From Alisma plantago-aquatica (taxonomy: Eukaryota > Streptophyta > Magnoliopsida > Alismatales > Alismataceae): a stretch of 64,000 nucleotides of DNA. Each line of letters begins with the position of its first letter. Position 1 is the stretch's first letter. This document shows, one piece after another, positions 38,674 through 49,500 of the stretch. A program made the translations under genes and the position numbers. The notes below the pieces were generated by a model. The model ran no database searches, had not been told where the DNA came from, and worked only from the letters and a program-made list of their open reading frames with translations. Location: positions 64,415,001-64,479,000 of the forward strand of contig OY856411.1 of NCBI GenBank assembly GCA_963693085.1. Reading direction: 5' to 3'.

Positions 38674-39753
38674 CTAGTCAGTCACAAAATAGGCCCTAGA
38701 TCTGGGAGGACTAGGCCGACCAGATGTAACCTTACTTATAACAACATTAGCATTCAAACTTCCACCATTAGTAGATGAATCCTTCTTATTATTCAGAACC
38801 ACAGGACTTTCAGATGAGTTATTACTAACCGGTCTCTCTTTTACCGCCACTATGGCAGAAGACGAACTTTTCCCCTTTTGAACCCAAACATTCTTCACCA
38901 GTTTTTTATCAGATCCTGAAGACTTAGAGCAAGATTTCAGATCATGTCCAAAAGATCCACAACACTAACATTTCTTCAGAATCCATTCATACACAATATA
39001 CACTGTATGCTCCACCCCTGAGTCACTCATCAATGATACCGAAGAAGGGAAATCCGAGTCAGTAGCAATAAGAATATTAACCCTCACAAATTCCAAATGA
39101 GAACAATTTTTAGTAGTTAAATCAGAATCCATTAAAATGCCAAGAAAGCTCCCAATCCTTGAAAACATTAAATCATCCCATAACACAAGAGGTAAGTTTA
39201 GAAAGTGCGTCCAAACCGAGACCAAATCTAGTGATTCCTTTTCCAATCTATCTCCGATTTGCCAAGATTTCAGAACAAGGGGTTTACCTTTAACCAGCCA
39301 GGGACCATCCTCCAGAGTGTGGATCATATCTTTTACCACCGAGAACCTGATGATGAAGAAGCCATGGCTCTGGGCGGAGATCTCTATCGTGCCTTTCACC
39401 TTCCACAGCCACACTAGATGTTTCTCCAGGGTAGGAATGTGAACTTTAATATCAATCACATATCCTGAGACCGCATTAGACCACTTCTCTGCAATCTTCT
39501 CAGCCTCCGCTTGGGGGTACACAATCTTACCATCAGCAATCTCCACCAGAACCTTCTTCAGTTTTGTACCTCCTCTGGAATTCAATTTGAACAGGCTGGA
39601 CCAGAGAGGCAAATACGAAGGAGCTCCATCCCTACCCACGGTGGAAGATTCCAGTGGAGAGCCTCCAGCAAACACTCCATCTCCGACCACTCCTCCGTCG
39701 CTACCTGAGGAACCCCGCTCTCCCGCTCCCACGTGGTTCAAACGTGAAGCCAT
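38674..39753 (-). pseudogene. LINE ORF1 (DUF4283-type RNA-binding protein), broken
   Basis: The frame starts MASRLNHVGAGERG at 39753; a GTG a few codons upstream is also in frame but less likely. Residues from about 60 to 220 match the DUF4283 domain of plant L1 ORF1 proteins: WSNAVSGYVIDIKVHI, the pattern GFFIIRFSVVKDM...EDGPWLVKGKPLVLKSW and VSVWTHFLNLPLVLWDD. A CCHC zinc knuckle follows (CCGSFGHDLKSC near 38940-38970), but an in-frame TAG interrupts its first part. After the stop the frame continues to 38674 with a basic, serine-rich tail. Order is DUF4283 then knuckle, the usual one in plant L1s. The protein would bind LINE RNA with ORF2. Not functional as it stands. Confidence 0.8.
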
Positions 39754-39788
39754 CTCACAGATGTATATCACATATTAAGGCATGATTA

Positions 39789-40352
39789 GGTGATTAATTA
39801 TGTGTGTATATAGAGAAAGGTAATATGCATTGCATATTGATACTTGATAATCTATGATTAGGTGATTATATATCATTTATATGTATCAATGTATGTTATT
39901 TGATTATTCCACCTAATATCACTAATGTATCATCAATGACATTAAGGATGCAGATATTAAGGTTAGATGATTTCATCTTAGGGTTTAGATCAACATAATT
40001 ATTATGCCTTACTTATACCCTCTTAGCATGCATTAAGTTCGAGATTAGGTTACAACTATCTTGCTTATCACATCATTAAGATTTGTTGATTTATGACATG
40101 GTTAGCATCCTATGTATCCATTATTAGTTTTAATATGTGAGTTACTTATATTATGTGCATTAAATATTCATTAGAGTTCAAACATACGAACTATTCATTA
40201 GATGACCATTATATGTTCATTAATATATTAACAAGTGTGTTAAGCTATAACTATCACTTGTTCGGTCAAAACTAATGATCCAAGCAAACTATCCTCCTCT
40301 TCATGGGGTTAGGGTTTCTATAGACAAAGGAGATAGATCTCGATATGTTTCA
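39789..40352 (-). repeat. Element D, 3' LTR, second part (after the LINE)
   Basis: This continues the LTR to its inner edge. The element strand starts TGAAACATATCGAG here, preceded by the purine tract AAGGAGATGGAGTCA. Together with 31241-34622 the LTR is about 3.95 kb. Confidence 0.7.
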
Positions 40353-41128
40353 TGACTCCATCTCCTTAAAAAGAATTTTGTCCTCAAAATCTAACTACCA
40401 AACAACAACCAACTACTCTCCTCTCCCTAAAAGATTTGACCAACTAAGCCAAACTAAACTATAGGTAAAAGGGGGAGTCTAACTAAACTATGTATAATAT
40501 CCATCATGCTTCTATTGCACACTCTGATAGCTTACTAAACACCAAACTTCAAAGTATAGGTCTAAGGGGTAGGATGACCAAACATGTGGTCCTAAGGGCC
40601 AGTAGGGAACTATATCAGGTATCCTACCTCAAAACAAGTGACAACACCTGAAAGAATAGGCCATCACATAAGGTTATCCAATAAATATGGCTAAGGTTAC
40701 TATTTCCTAAAAGCATACTATTTTGGATATTGTGTATCAGCTCAGGCCATGCAGGTATCATATGGATCTAGGAGTCCTCTTAAACCAAGCAAGTGGCACG
40801 GAGGAAAATCTTGCCAACCCTTGAACCTTGATCCTTTCTAGACACCTTGGCTTTCAACTTCATATCCTAAAGGAAAATCTAAACAACCTTAAGCTACTAT
40901 GGTTAGTTACATCTTTAAATTGTAGATATTTTAGGGGGATTAATCAACACGATTCTAATGTGAAACTCATAGGATCCTAAATCAACATTTCATCATCTCA
41001 AGGGTTGCATAGATTGATTCTAGGGCAAACATGTCACTTAAAGGGGAACTATGTAAGGCAATGGTTCTAACTAGGGAGACATAATTAAAATAGTGTGATT
41101 CCAACTACCATGGGCTCTGATATCATGC
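40353..41128 (-). mobile_element. Element D interior (776 bp, no genes)
   Basis: Same layout as the element B interior: primer site, leader and 3' tail only. On the element strand the tail reads TTTTGAGGACAAAATTC then TTTTTAAGGAGATGG, the remnant of the FEDKI-type pol terminus plus purine tract. Shared interior blocks with element B include CTACTATGGTTAGTTA and GGTTCTAACTAGGGAGACA (with small changes). No gag or pol remains. Confidence 0.75.
41114..41125 (-). other. Primer-binding site of element D
   Basis: The + strand GCTCTGATATCA is the complement of TGATATCAGAGC, one change from the tRNA-Met-type site. It lies 3 nt from the LTR, the same spacing as in element B. Confidence 0.75.
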
Positions 41129-44100
41129 TGTAAAAGAGTGAAATCACACCTTTACTAATAATTTGAAAAATAAAACATCCATCGCAAACATACTAAAAAG
41201 GTATGCTGAAATGGGTGTAAATTTTTCAAATCTTTATAAATATGGTGTATAAAATACCAATGAGTAATGCAGTGGAATATAATTTCATGACTATAATTAA
41301 TTTTATAAAAGTATACATCATCATTCTCCCATAAAGGGTTTACAACAACAAAAAGATCTAGATAGAGATAAATATAAACTACACCGACTTTGTCTCCAAG
41401 GAACAACTTCATGAGATAGGTCCACGCTTAAATTCATCTAATCCTTATCCTATTCCTAGGATGGTCCTCCACACTCCTGTTGCACAACTCTGATCCTAGG
41501 CCTTTCTGTACTCCTTGATCAAACCATGGGTGGTTGGGAAAGCAGCCAACAAAAGAAAGAAGCAAAGTATGTGTCAGAGATAATGAACAAGAAATAATGA
41601 TAAAAACAAAAATGAAATATAAGGATATAGATTCATCATAAGATGAGAGGGCTAAGAGAATGAGGCATATACAAAATATTCTTCTCAAAACCAATAAATA
41701 ATAATGAACTTGCATGAATGATTAATATTAAACTAAATTAACTAATTTGGGTGAGGCACCTACCAGACCTCAACTTATATATGAGGGTAGGTTAATCACA
41801 TTCCAGTCACCTATAAAATATTTATATTGGCCAGAAACAACACATTCCCCAGGGTAAAATAACGCATGCCCTAAACAATGGGTGATTATACATAAGTACC
41901 ACTACTATAGCTACATAGTCAAATAAACCACCATGCTCAAGAAATAGTAAAGTGGCAAGATAAATCATCATATAATTGCAACATGGCAGTGGGGTTTTAC
42001 AAACTAAGAAATAAATAACAAAACTGATTGTGAGGCAAATATAGTAAAGGAAACAATAATAGGAGAACTAAGGTTCAATCAATGCCTCATAAAGAATTTA
42101 AGGTTTAGATCACAAATTTCCCCACATAAGTTTTAAGGATTCACATACCTTTCATACTGAATTCAATTATCAACTTTCACCACTTTTAGATGATTCAAGA
42201 TGAACTTTTCCTATTTTCAATGTATAAACACGAATTAGGGTTTTACTCATTTATAAAGGCAAGCAAACCCTAGTTTTGTACTTTTCACACAAAACTTCAA
42301 TTTAGACTCTGAAATCATCACCATTAATCTAACTAGGTTCTCCTGATTACGAAAACATGCAATTTTGTGTATTTTGGAGTTATGATGATTAAAGTGTATT
42401 TTTGGTGATTTTTAAGCATTAAATTCATTTTTAGAAAACACCTTTTGATCAAACTCAAAATCAAACATTGAAATTATTTTATTGAAAATATTAATTTTAA
42501 TGATTCCATACCATATTTTACTTTAATTTTTGGACAACTAGAGCAAAAGATACGATTTTTGCAAAATCGGCCAATCAGGAAAAGCCACATCATCAAACTC
42601 TTCATGAGAGAGGGAGAGAGAGATCAAGACCCAGATGACTTGTCCCAACTAGGTGAGGCCAAGTCATGGGTCAAAGGTCCTGTTGAATCACCCCAAAAAA
42701 ATGAGGGCTAAATGTTGTATTTTCCCTTGGGTGAGAAAACAAAGAAAGAAGAAAAGAAGAGGGGAAATTCACCCAAGGGATTGCTCCCTTCCCTCGTAGA
42801 ACCATCCCTACACGAAGCTGCAGGTTACTTCGCTCCAACTTTTGGGTGAATTCATAGGCCACAATGATTTGGTGATTTGAAGTTACAGAAACAACGAGTA
42901 AGGCCACCCAAATTTACCTCCACAAGAAATTGAAGATTTATGTCTCTAAGTGTGCACATGAGGTGCCACAAGACAGAGAAAGAGCATGCTTTAACTGCGG
43001 TCCAGAACACATGAAAGGAAGAAATTATCTATGGAGGAGTATTGCTATGAATGGTTTGGAGATCGGAGTAGGGGTATATATAGGTGAGGATGAGAGAAAC
43101 AGATAGAAGGGGGGGGTCGCCGCGATGAGTTGGAGCACAAGATTTGAGGGTTTTGTGAATATTCATCAAATCAACATGAATAAAGGATCAAACTATGCAT
43201 AATCCTATTTGGAAACTAAAGGCGAAGAAATCACACAATTTCGTCGATAAATGATCAAGAAAACCCCAAAAAAGCAGGCCCTCTGGCCGCTGTTATTGTT
43301 CATTCTCGACCCAACAAAGGTGACGACATGCGGGTCATCTGATCGCTGATCCCACGGCTCAGATCGCGCGCGCCAACAAAAAAGTGACATTTAATTCTAT
43401 TCCAAATTGATTTCAAATAAAGTGAAAATGTAATTATTTCTTATTTCTCTCCCCTTTTTTGAGGGTGCAAACAAATCCCAAAATTAATGAAAATTGACAC
43501 AGAATCCGAATATGCATTTAGTTTTGCCTTTTGGGAATTTTTAAAGTGTTAAATTAATCAAATCTTATTTTATCTTTCCTCAATCATTAATTGGTCATAA
43601 TATTCTCCAAATTTGATGAAACTTCACCCAAAATTCACATTAAGTTCCTCGGATAAGAATTTGCGATCAATTTTACATGTTGGAGTTGTTTGTATATTTA
43701 TTTAATATTTTGAAGGTTCTACACTCTCTTTCTCCTAATTTCACATGTATATTAAAGATTATCCAAATTACATGAAATTTTACCTAAAGGCTATATTTAA
43801 TGTTTATATCACAAATCTAAGATTATTTTCCACTTTTGGAGTCATTATGTATTTTATTTCATATTATTGAGAAAAACTCACCATTTCTTCTCAAAATAAA
43901 AGAGATGTAATTAGTATTGTCCCAAAATTATGAAACTTGGCCTCCAAGCCAAACCAAACCCAAGGAAAACAAATCTCAACTTATATTTAACCAATTAATA
44001 TTCATTTTATGAGTTTTAGCCCATTATCCAATATTACCAATATTTCTCATATTAATTAATTCAATATCACATTAACATGTTTAAAGCATTATTATTCATT

Positions 44101-44150
44101 CCTTTTTCTCTTCCTTGCTCCACAAGGCTAAGGAATGATCTAGAACGAAT
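41129..44150 (-). repeat. Element D, 5' LTR, truncated at its outer end
   Basis: It matches 31241-34622 from its first base. A TATA-like CTATATATACC (element strand) lies near 43073-43084. About 43740-43960 matches the element B LTR (13840-14040), showing that B and D belong to one superfamily. Similarity cannot be followed past about 44150, so roughly 0.9 kb of the expected LTR is missing where CACTA-related sequence follows. Confidence 0.75.
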
Positions 44151-44592
44151 GGATTTTATTAATATATCACATGAGTGGTAAATTTGCATATTAGATCCTT
44201 ATTAAAAATATTTATTGGAGTATTTGTGCATTAATCCATATGTTGGCAATAATAATGAACAAATGTTCACCAAACCACTATTGTTTCCACAAATTGAACA
44301 TAAAGGCCAAAAAGGATTGAAATGAAAGGGAAAGCTAAGAAAGAGGGTCAAAAAGATAATATGTCCAAGTTTCTGTATGTTACATAAAACATACAGTAAA
44401 ATCAAAAGTTTAACAAAGTTATTTCACACAAACTCTCACACAATTATAAAAGATCGGCTAATACTTTAAGAATCAAACAAGTGGTTCAACAGAGTGTTGA
44501 AAATGAAAACATTTAAATTGAAATATAGTATGATCAATCCTTTAACATTCATTGATGAAATTGACTAGAACTGATTCCTAATAGAGTAGGCT

Positions 44593-45600
44593 TCAACATA
44601 AAATATTTTCAAAGTAACATGGTTTTGAGGGATGATGATTCTCATACTCATCTCCATCTTCATTTTCAAATTTAGGCCTCCTACTACATCCAACATCATG
44701 TAGTAAGGAATTCCTCAATTTTTTTATCTTACCTAATTTCTCAGTTTCCAAAATAAATAGATACAATATGCTCATTCTAGAGTATCTAACCTGATTCCTC
44801 AATTGTGCCAACTTCAGCTCAGTATTAGCAAGCACTTCGACATAAAATATACCATAGTTTTTTATCTCCTCATAGGTTTTTTGAGATATTTCCATGTGGG
44901 ATTCTTGTTTCAACATTTATCTTGTTATGTCACTTCCATAACCTCTTTCATATCCACCATGATAATCACCATTCACATGGTCCATCACATGCATGAAATC
45001 AATAGGGACTTTACTATTTTGCACATTACGTCATTTCTCTTTAGCTTGAACCCCCTCTTATAGTGAAAAATACATTACAAACATTAGACAAATGTAGAAG
45101 AACTCATTATATGCAAAATAAATAAAATCGATAAAGAAACCTACCTCACGTGTCTTGGTATTTTCATTTGGAAAGTGACTTTTCTTATCGGTAAGAAAAA
45201 GTACATATGTAGTTAAATAAGAAGGGTCTAGACCAGCTAGAATCTGAAAAAAAATAAATTCGTACTAGTTATGTGAGTTTCTAAGAAAACAAAAACACAT
45301 ATCATTACATATTACTTCTACATTGTTATTTTTTTTCCAACATGTAGGTAGGTCTGATATGTGCAAGGTTGTTATCATTGTTTAGGGCCTCTGCAATTGC
45401 TTTATATATGCTCTAACAATACAATAATTTGTCCCATCGATCTTGGCTAACTCTAGATTCTAGTGACATAAGAAGTTCTTCTACACTTCTTTTCATTGGT
45501 TGTCTCTTTAAACAAAACATATGTGTTGAAAGTATAGTTTTCACCTTTTTTTGCTCCATTGCCTAACACAGAACATGATTGGCTTAGTTTGTGTTTTAGA
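44593..45600 (-). pseudogene. CACTA second-gene remnant (Transposase_24/TNPA-like)
   Basis: On the - strand, about 45560-45400, the pieces RQPMKRSVEELLMSLESRV and SQDRWDKLLYC resemble the W..L..YW block of the plant Ptta/En-Spm Transposase_24 domain. The piece ILAGLDPSYLTTYVLFLTDK follows near 45250. The last open piece (44593-44916) is a 107-codon, Lys/Glu-rich, helix-forming stretch that includes TYEEIKNYG and ends with an acidic segment. These would be exons of the DNA-binding second protein of a CACTA element. No single frame is open throughout, partly because introns are expected and partly through decay. The call rests on short similarity and on the transposase upstream. Confidence 0.5.
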
Positions 45601-47069
45601 ACTTGTGAAGTTAAACAATTTCTACTTTAATTATGGTGAAATGTTACAAATATTGGACTATCATTGAATATACAAAAAATTGAAATATAATAATGTAGAA
45701 CCATACACTAACCATGGCATCCTACCACACATAATCAAATCTCCGATCATGGAACTCACCCCATTCCAAATGTAGTGGAAATTCATCAGTATCCCTAGAC
45801 TTCACACCCACGACCAAGATTGTAGACTCATGACCAACATGCTCATTTTGTAGTGTCTTACATTCATGCTTGCTTTTTCCAAGTGGAGACTTCATGGAAT
45901 GATATCTTGTTCACCCACGTCCTTTTCATCAATGTGTTTCATTTGGAAGTGTGATGTCTAGAAAAGTAAAATGTGTTATAAGAAAAATTATTTGTAATTG
46001 TTGTTAGCTTTGTGATACGTATTTGAGAACTCATGTTCTTCAAAATGATAACCATTACCTCGACCATGAGATGCCCTCATACTTTGATGATTTCTCATGC
46101 TAGGCTCATGTTCCACATGTCGATTGTGTTCATCCATGGTATTATTGCCCAAGCATTCTTCTATCTGAACATGTGGCGTTACCCTTTATGTCATAAGAAA
46201 TTGGATGTATAGAATAATTAATTTATTGAAATATGATATGTAATGTTTTTTAGAAAAAATTAACTCACCAACTTCATAAGTATTTGATCTACTTTCTACC
46301 TCAGGTTGGCTTGGTATATTTGGCTCTTGATCCTAAAGGGGGCTTGGTATAGTTGTCTCTTCATCCTCAAGGGGGCTTGGGATAGTTGGTACTTAACCTT
46401 TAAAACCATCCATTGCATTAGTCATTGAGATTGTAGGGATATTATATTTCCATCTATTTATTGAATACTCACAAAACACCATGGATTGACCTGCATTTAA
46501 ACTCATACTTAGTTGTCATTTGGAGTTAACAAAATAAGTGATGTACCAATTACCTATATGAACATCTTCGGTCAATTATTGATCGTACATAACATAAGGA
46601 AATGAATTTGTAGGATCATTGGTTTGTGGTGCAGTTGGTGAACTAAGAGTCATCCTTTTAGTCCATGTGATACTTTTAGCAAAATTCTATGACATTTTGC
46701 ACTTGATGGATTTTCATAAAAATTATTTGATGTTGTTATTTGGAAAGAAAAAAATAAGAAAGATAATGTTTTAGTTACCTCGAGAGCTTCTCAAATTGAC
46801 CTATGACCATATGTCAAGTAGGAATTGAATTCCAAATGATGTCAATCTTTGTGCACTTGAAGTAGGAGCCAACATCTTAATCCCTGGCCCATTTTGAGTA
46901 GAAGCACAAAAGAATGATTTTTTTATTACTCTACAATTTAAACATAATAAACTATTGTTGAAAAATGTAATTCAAATACAAATAATATATGGCTTCATGT
47001 ACATGATTCTCTATAGACTTTCACAATTCATACGATTAGAATTTAACTCTATTTTATATTACTCTTCCT
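45601..47069 (-). other. CACTA interior, AT-rich, mostly non-coding
   Basis: It probably holds introns and small exons of the second gene. A three-fold short repeat at about 46305-46395, built on GGCTTGG(T/G)ATAGTTG, would read TIPSPLEDEE-like on the - strand. Nothing else was recognised. Confidence 0.35.
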
Positions 47070-48260
47070 TTGGTTATTAAATCTATGAATCAACTCTTGA
47101 ATACATGTTGTAATCCCTGATTCGCTATAACCCATTGCATTAGAAAATGAACTCTGCATGTTATTTCCCTAGAATTGATAGAATTGTGAATTGCCCCTTC
47201 AGACACACTTCCAATTTGTGTGTGAGAAACCAACAACCTTCCATTTTAATGAACTACATTAATAGAAGAAATTTGATGTTAAATGAGTAAAATACAAAAT
47301 ACTATGTGTTTATGTAAATGTGTTTCTCTTGTATCCCTTTGATCATATATTGCATCGGAAAATGAACTCTGCATGTTATTTTTCATAGGATTGATTAAAT
47401 TGTGAATTGCCACTTCAGATGCAATGCAATTTTGTTTGTAAGAGACTAACCTGACTTTTTCTAAAACTACATTCACATCATAAAAAAGGGATGTGAAAAG
47501 AGAAAAACAATAAAGAAAGTCTATTTATTTAGATGTGTTTTTCTTATACCCCTTTAATCGTTCGATGCACTTGAAAATGAACTCCTCGTGTTTCTTTCTC
47601 TTGGGTTGAAAGACTTTTGAATTGGTCCATCAGATGCACTTCCATTTTGTGTGTGAGAAACCAACAACCTACCCTTTTCTTGAACTATATTAACATAAAA
47701 AATGCAATGCTAAAAGAGTAAAAATACAAAAAATAGTATATTTATGTAGATGTATTTCTTTTTTACCCCTTTGCTCATCTATAGCACTAGAAAATTAACT
47801 CCTCATGTTGCTTTCCCTAAAGTTGATTGAATTGTGAATTGACCTTTTAGATTCACTATTATTGTGTGTGAGAAACTAGAAACTGCCCTTTTCTTGAACA
47901 TCATAAAATGTGATGTTAAAAGAATAAAAAATATTGTATTATGTAAATGTATTTCTCTTATACCCATTTGGGCATCAATTGCTTTACAAAATGAACTCCT
48001 TTCTCTTTCTCAAGGGTTGAAAGAAAAAGGTGTCGGCCCCTTAAAATCACCACCAATATTTGTGCAAGAAACTAATGAATTTCTCTTTCCTAGAGCTAGA
48101 TTAAAATTGTAAAAAATATTATTCATAGTAAGCATATAAAAATATGTTTTTGTGCAATCTATTTCAGTCATACCCCTTTGATTGTCCATTGGATTTGTCA
48201 TTGAACTCGTCAGGATGATCCTTTTCCTTACTTTCTTAGAGATTTGGATCAATCCTCTAG
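47070..48260 (-). repeat. Tandem array of six exon-like units, about 200 bp each
   Basis: Six diverged units follow each other. Each has, on the - strand, an acceptor-like AG, then about 120 nt coding for a shared motif, then a donor-like GTATAAGA, then about 85-95 nt of AT-rich sequence. The shared translation pattern is VxEKGRLLVSHTQNGSAS, then IHNSIN, RExNMRSSF and a final DDQRG. Unit starts on the element strand are near 48260, 48110, 47905, 47700, 47455 and 47245. Stops occur in several units (for example in units near 48040 and 47790). The layout looks like tandemly duplicated exons with their introns in the gene downstream of the CACTA transposase. Confidence 0.65.
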
Positions 48261-48584
48261 ACCCTATCCAATTTTTGAATAATCCAACGGTTTTCTCATT
48301 GATTCTGTTGTATTTATCTCATAAATCAATATTATTTGAAAAAAGGTACAAAAAATAAGTTATCATTTACCTATATGATCTTATCTTCTACCACTGTCAT
48401 GATGTATTTCTTGAGGAACCGAATATGCATGGATTTTATTTTCTTGTGGATTAGGAGAACTAAGGACTGGTTGTTTTGACCCCAATCCACAACGAATTAA
48501 ATATTCCAACATTTTGTTGAATGAGATGTATTCAAAACACAACTGAATGTTGATTGAAATATACAATTAATAAATCTAATGTTG

Positions 48585-49500
48585 TGGTGTAGTAGCATGT
48601 TCCTCCATCCCATTAAAAATTTTGTTGTCTACACGCCATGGATGCCTTGCATCCAAAAAGAGTCAGTACCTCATGTAGACACAGTTGTGACTATGTGGAA
48701 GATATATGGAACCATGATTAACATTGCAACATGGGCATGCCTTAAATTCCTTGGTGCTCCAACCAGATAACATACCATATGCAAGGAAATCATTTATTGT
48801 CCATAGGAGATTGCTCATTTTAAACAATTAATCTTTGTCAACATCATATGCCATTTACCATCTAACCACAATGTTTTAAGTTCATCCATTAGTGGTTGCA
48901 AATATCTATCAATTTTGTTACAAGGAGATTTTGGACCTTCTATAAGAAGATACAACATAAATAGTGGTTGTTTCATAACCAACCATGGTGGAAAATTGTA
49001 GCAAATCAAAACAACGGGCCATGTACTCCATTTACTTTTCATTGTCATATTAAATGGGATGAAACCATCACTTGCAAGGGCAAGTCTTATAATACTATGA
49101 TCAACACTAAATGTTTGATGTTTTCTATCAAAGTATTTTCGTGATATTGAATCTCTAGGATGACTCATCTTGTTACTTGTACTCGGGGGAAAAGTGTGGT
49201 GTCCAACCATAAGTGGAGCTAGTTTTCTCTTCAGCCTTGATGTTTGAGGAAAATAGAAAAGTAGTTTTATAGGGATCTTCTGCAACCTCCATACCCCATT
49301 CTCTTTTTTTCAAAAAATTTCATATAGATGACCCACTAATGGGACAAAATTTTGAGTGTTCATACTTTCCCAAAAACAAAACACAATCATTCTGAGAAAC
49401 ATTTATTTTTTTAGTAATCTAATCCCAAAGTTGAAATTATCTTTTTGCATTCATTCCAACTCTTTGGAAAATAATTATCCTCAGGAAAAAATATATTCAA
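48585..49500 (-). pseudogene. CACTA (En/Spm) TNPD-type transposase, fragment
   Basis: From 49500 leftwards: PEDNYFPKSWNECKKII matches the LPxxNxxPKSYxEAKKIL block. NDCVLFLGKYEHSKFCP follows (zinc-binding-like NDC...C). MSHPRDSISRKYFD, then LALASDGFIPFN, STWPVV, YNFPPWLVMKQP, LIEGPKSPCNKIDRYLQPL and DELKTLW at 48815-49285 give the Transposase_21 core in order. After a frameshift the block for TINDFPAYG...LSGWSTKGxLACP and then FWMQGIHGV continues to about 48590. Transposase_21 proteins cut and join CACTA ends in the nucleus. The N-terminal part is missing, because upstream sequence switches to copia near 49500. Several frame breaks make it inactive. Confidence 0.85.

Larger units (their letters stand above)
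34623..39769 (-). mobile_element. Decayed L1-type LINE inserted in the element D LTR
   Basis: A - strand LINE with ORF1 (38674-39753) and ORF2 (about 34946-38262) remnants. It ends in a poly-A run, seen as a T run at about 34623-34632 on the + strand. Imperfect target duplications flank it: ACATATTGGCATATTA at 34607-34622 and ACATATTAAGGCATGATTA at 39770-39788. The 5' leader before the ORF1 ATG is only about 16 nt, so the 5' end may be slightly truncated. Confidence 0.85.

Noticed and set aside
44268..44285. CACTATTG as the left end of the CACTA element
   Set aside because: A single pentamer match without a matching inverted end at the other side and without a 3-bp duplication.
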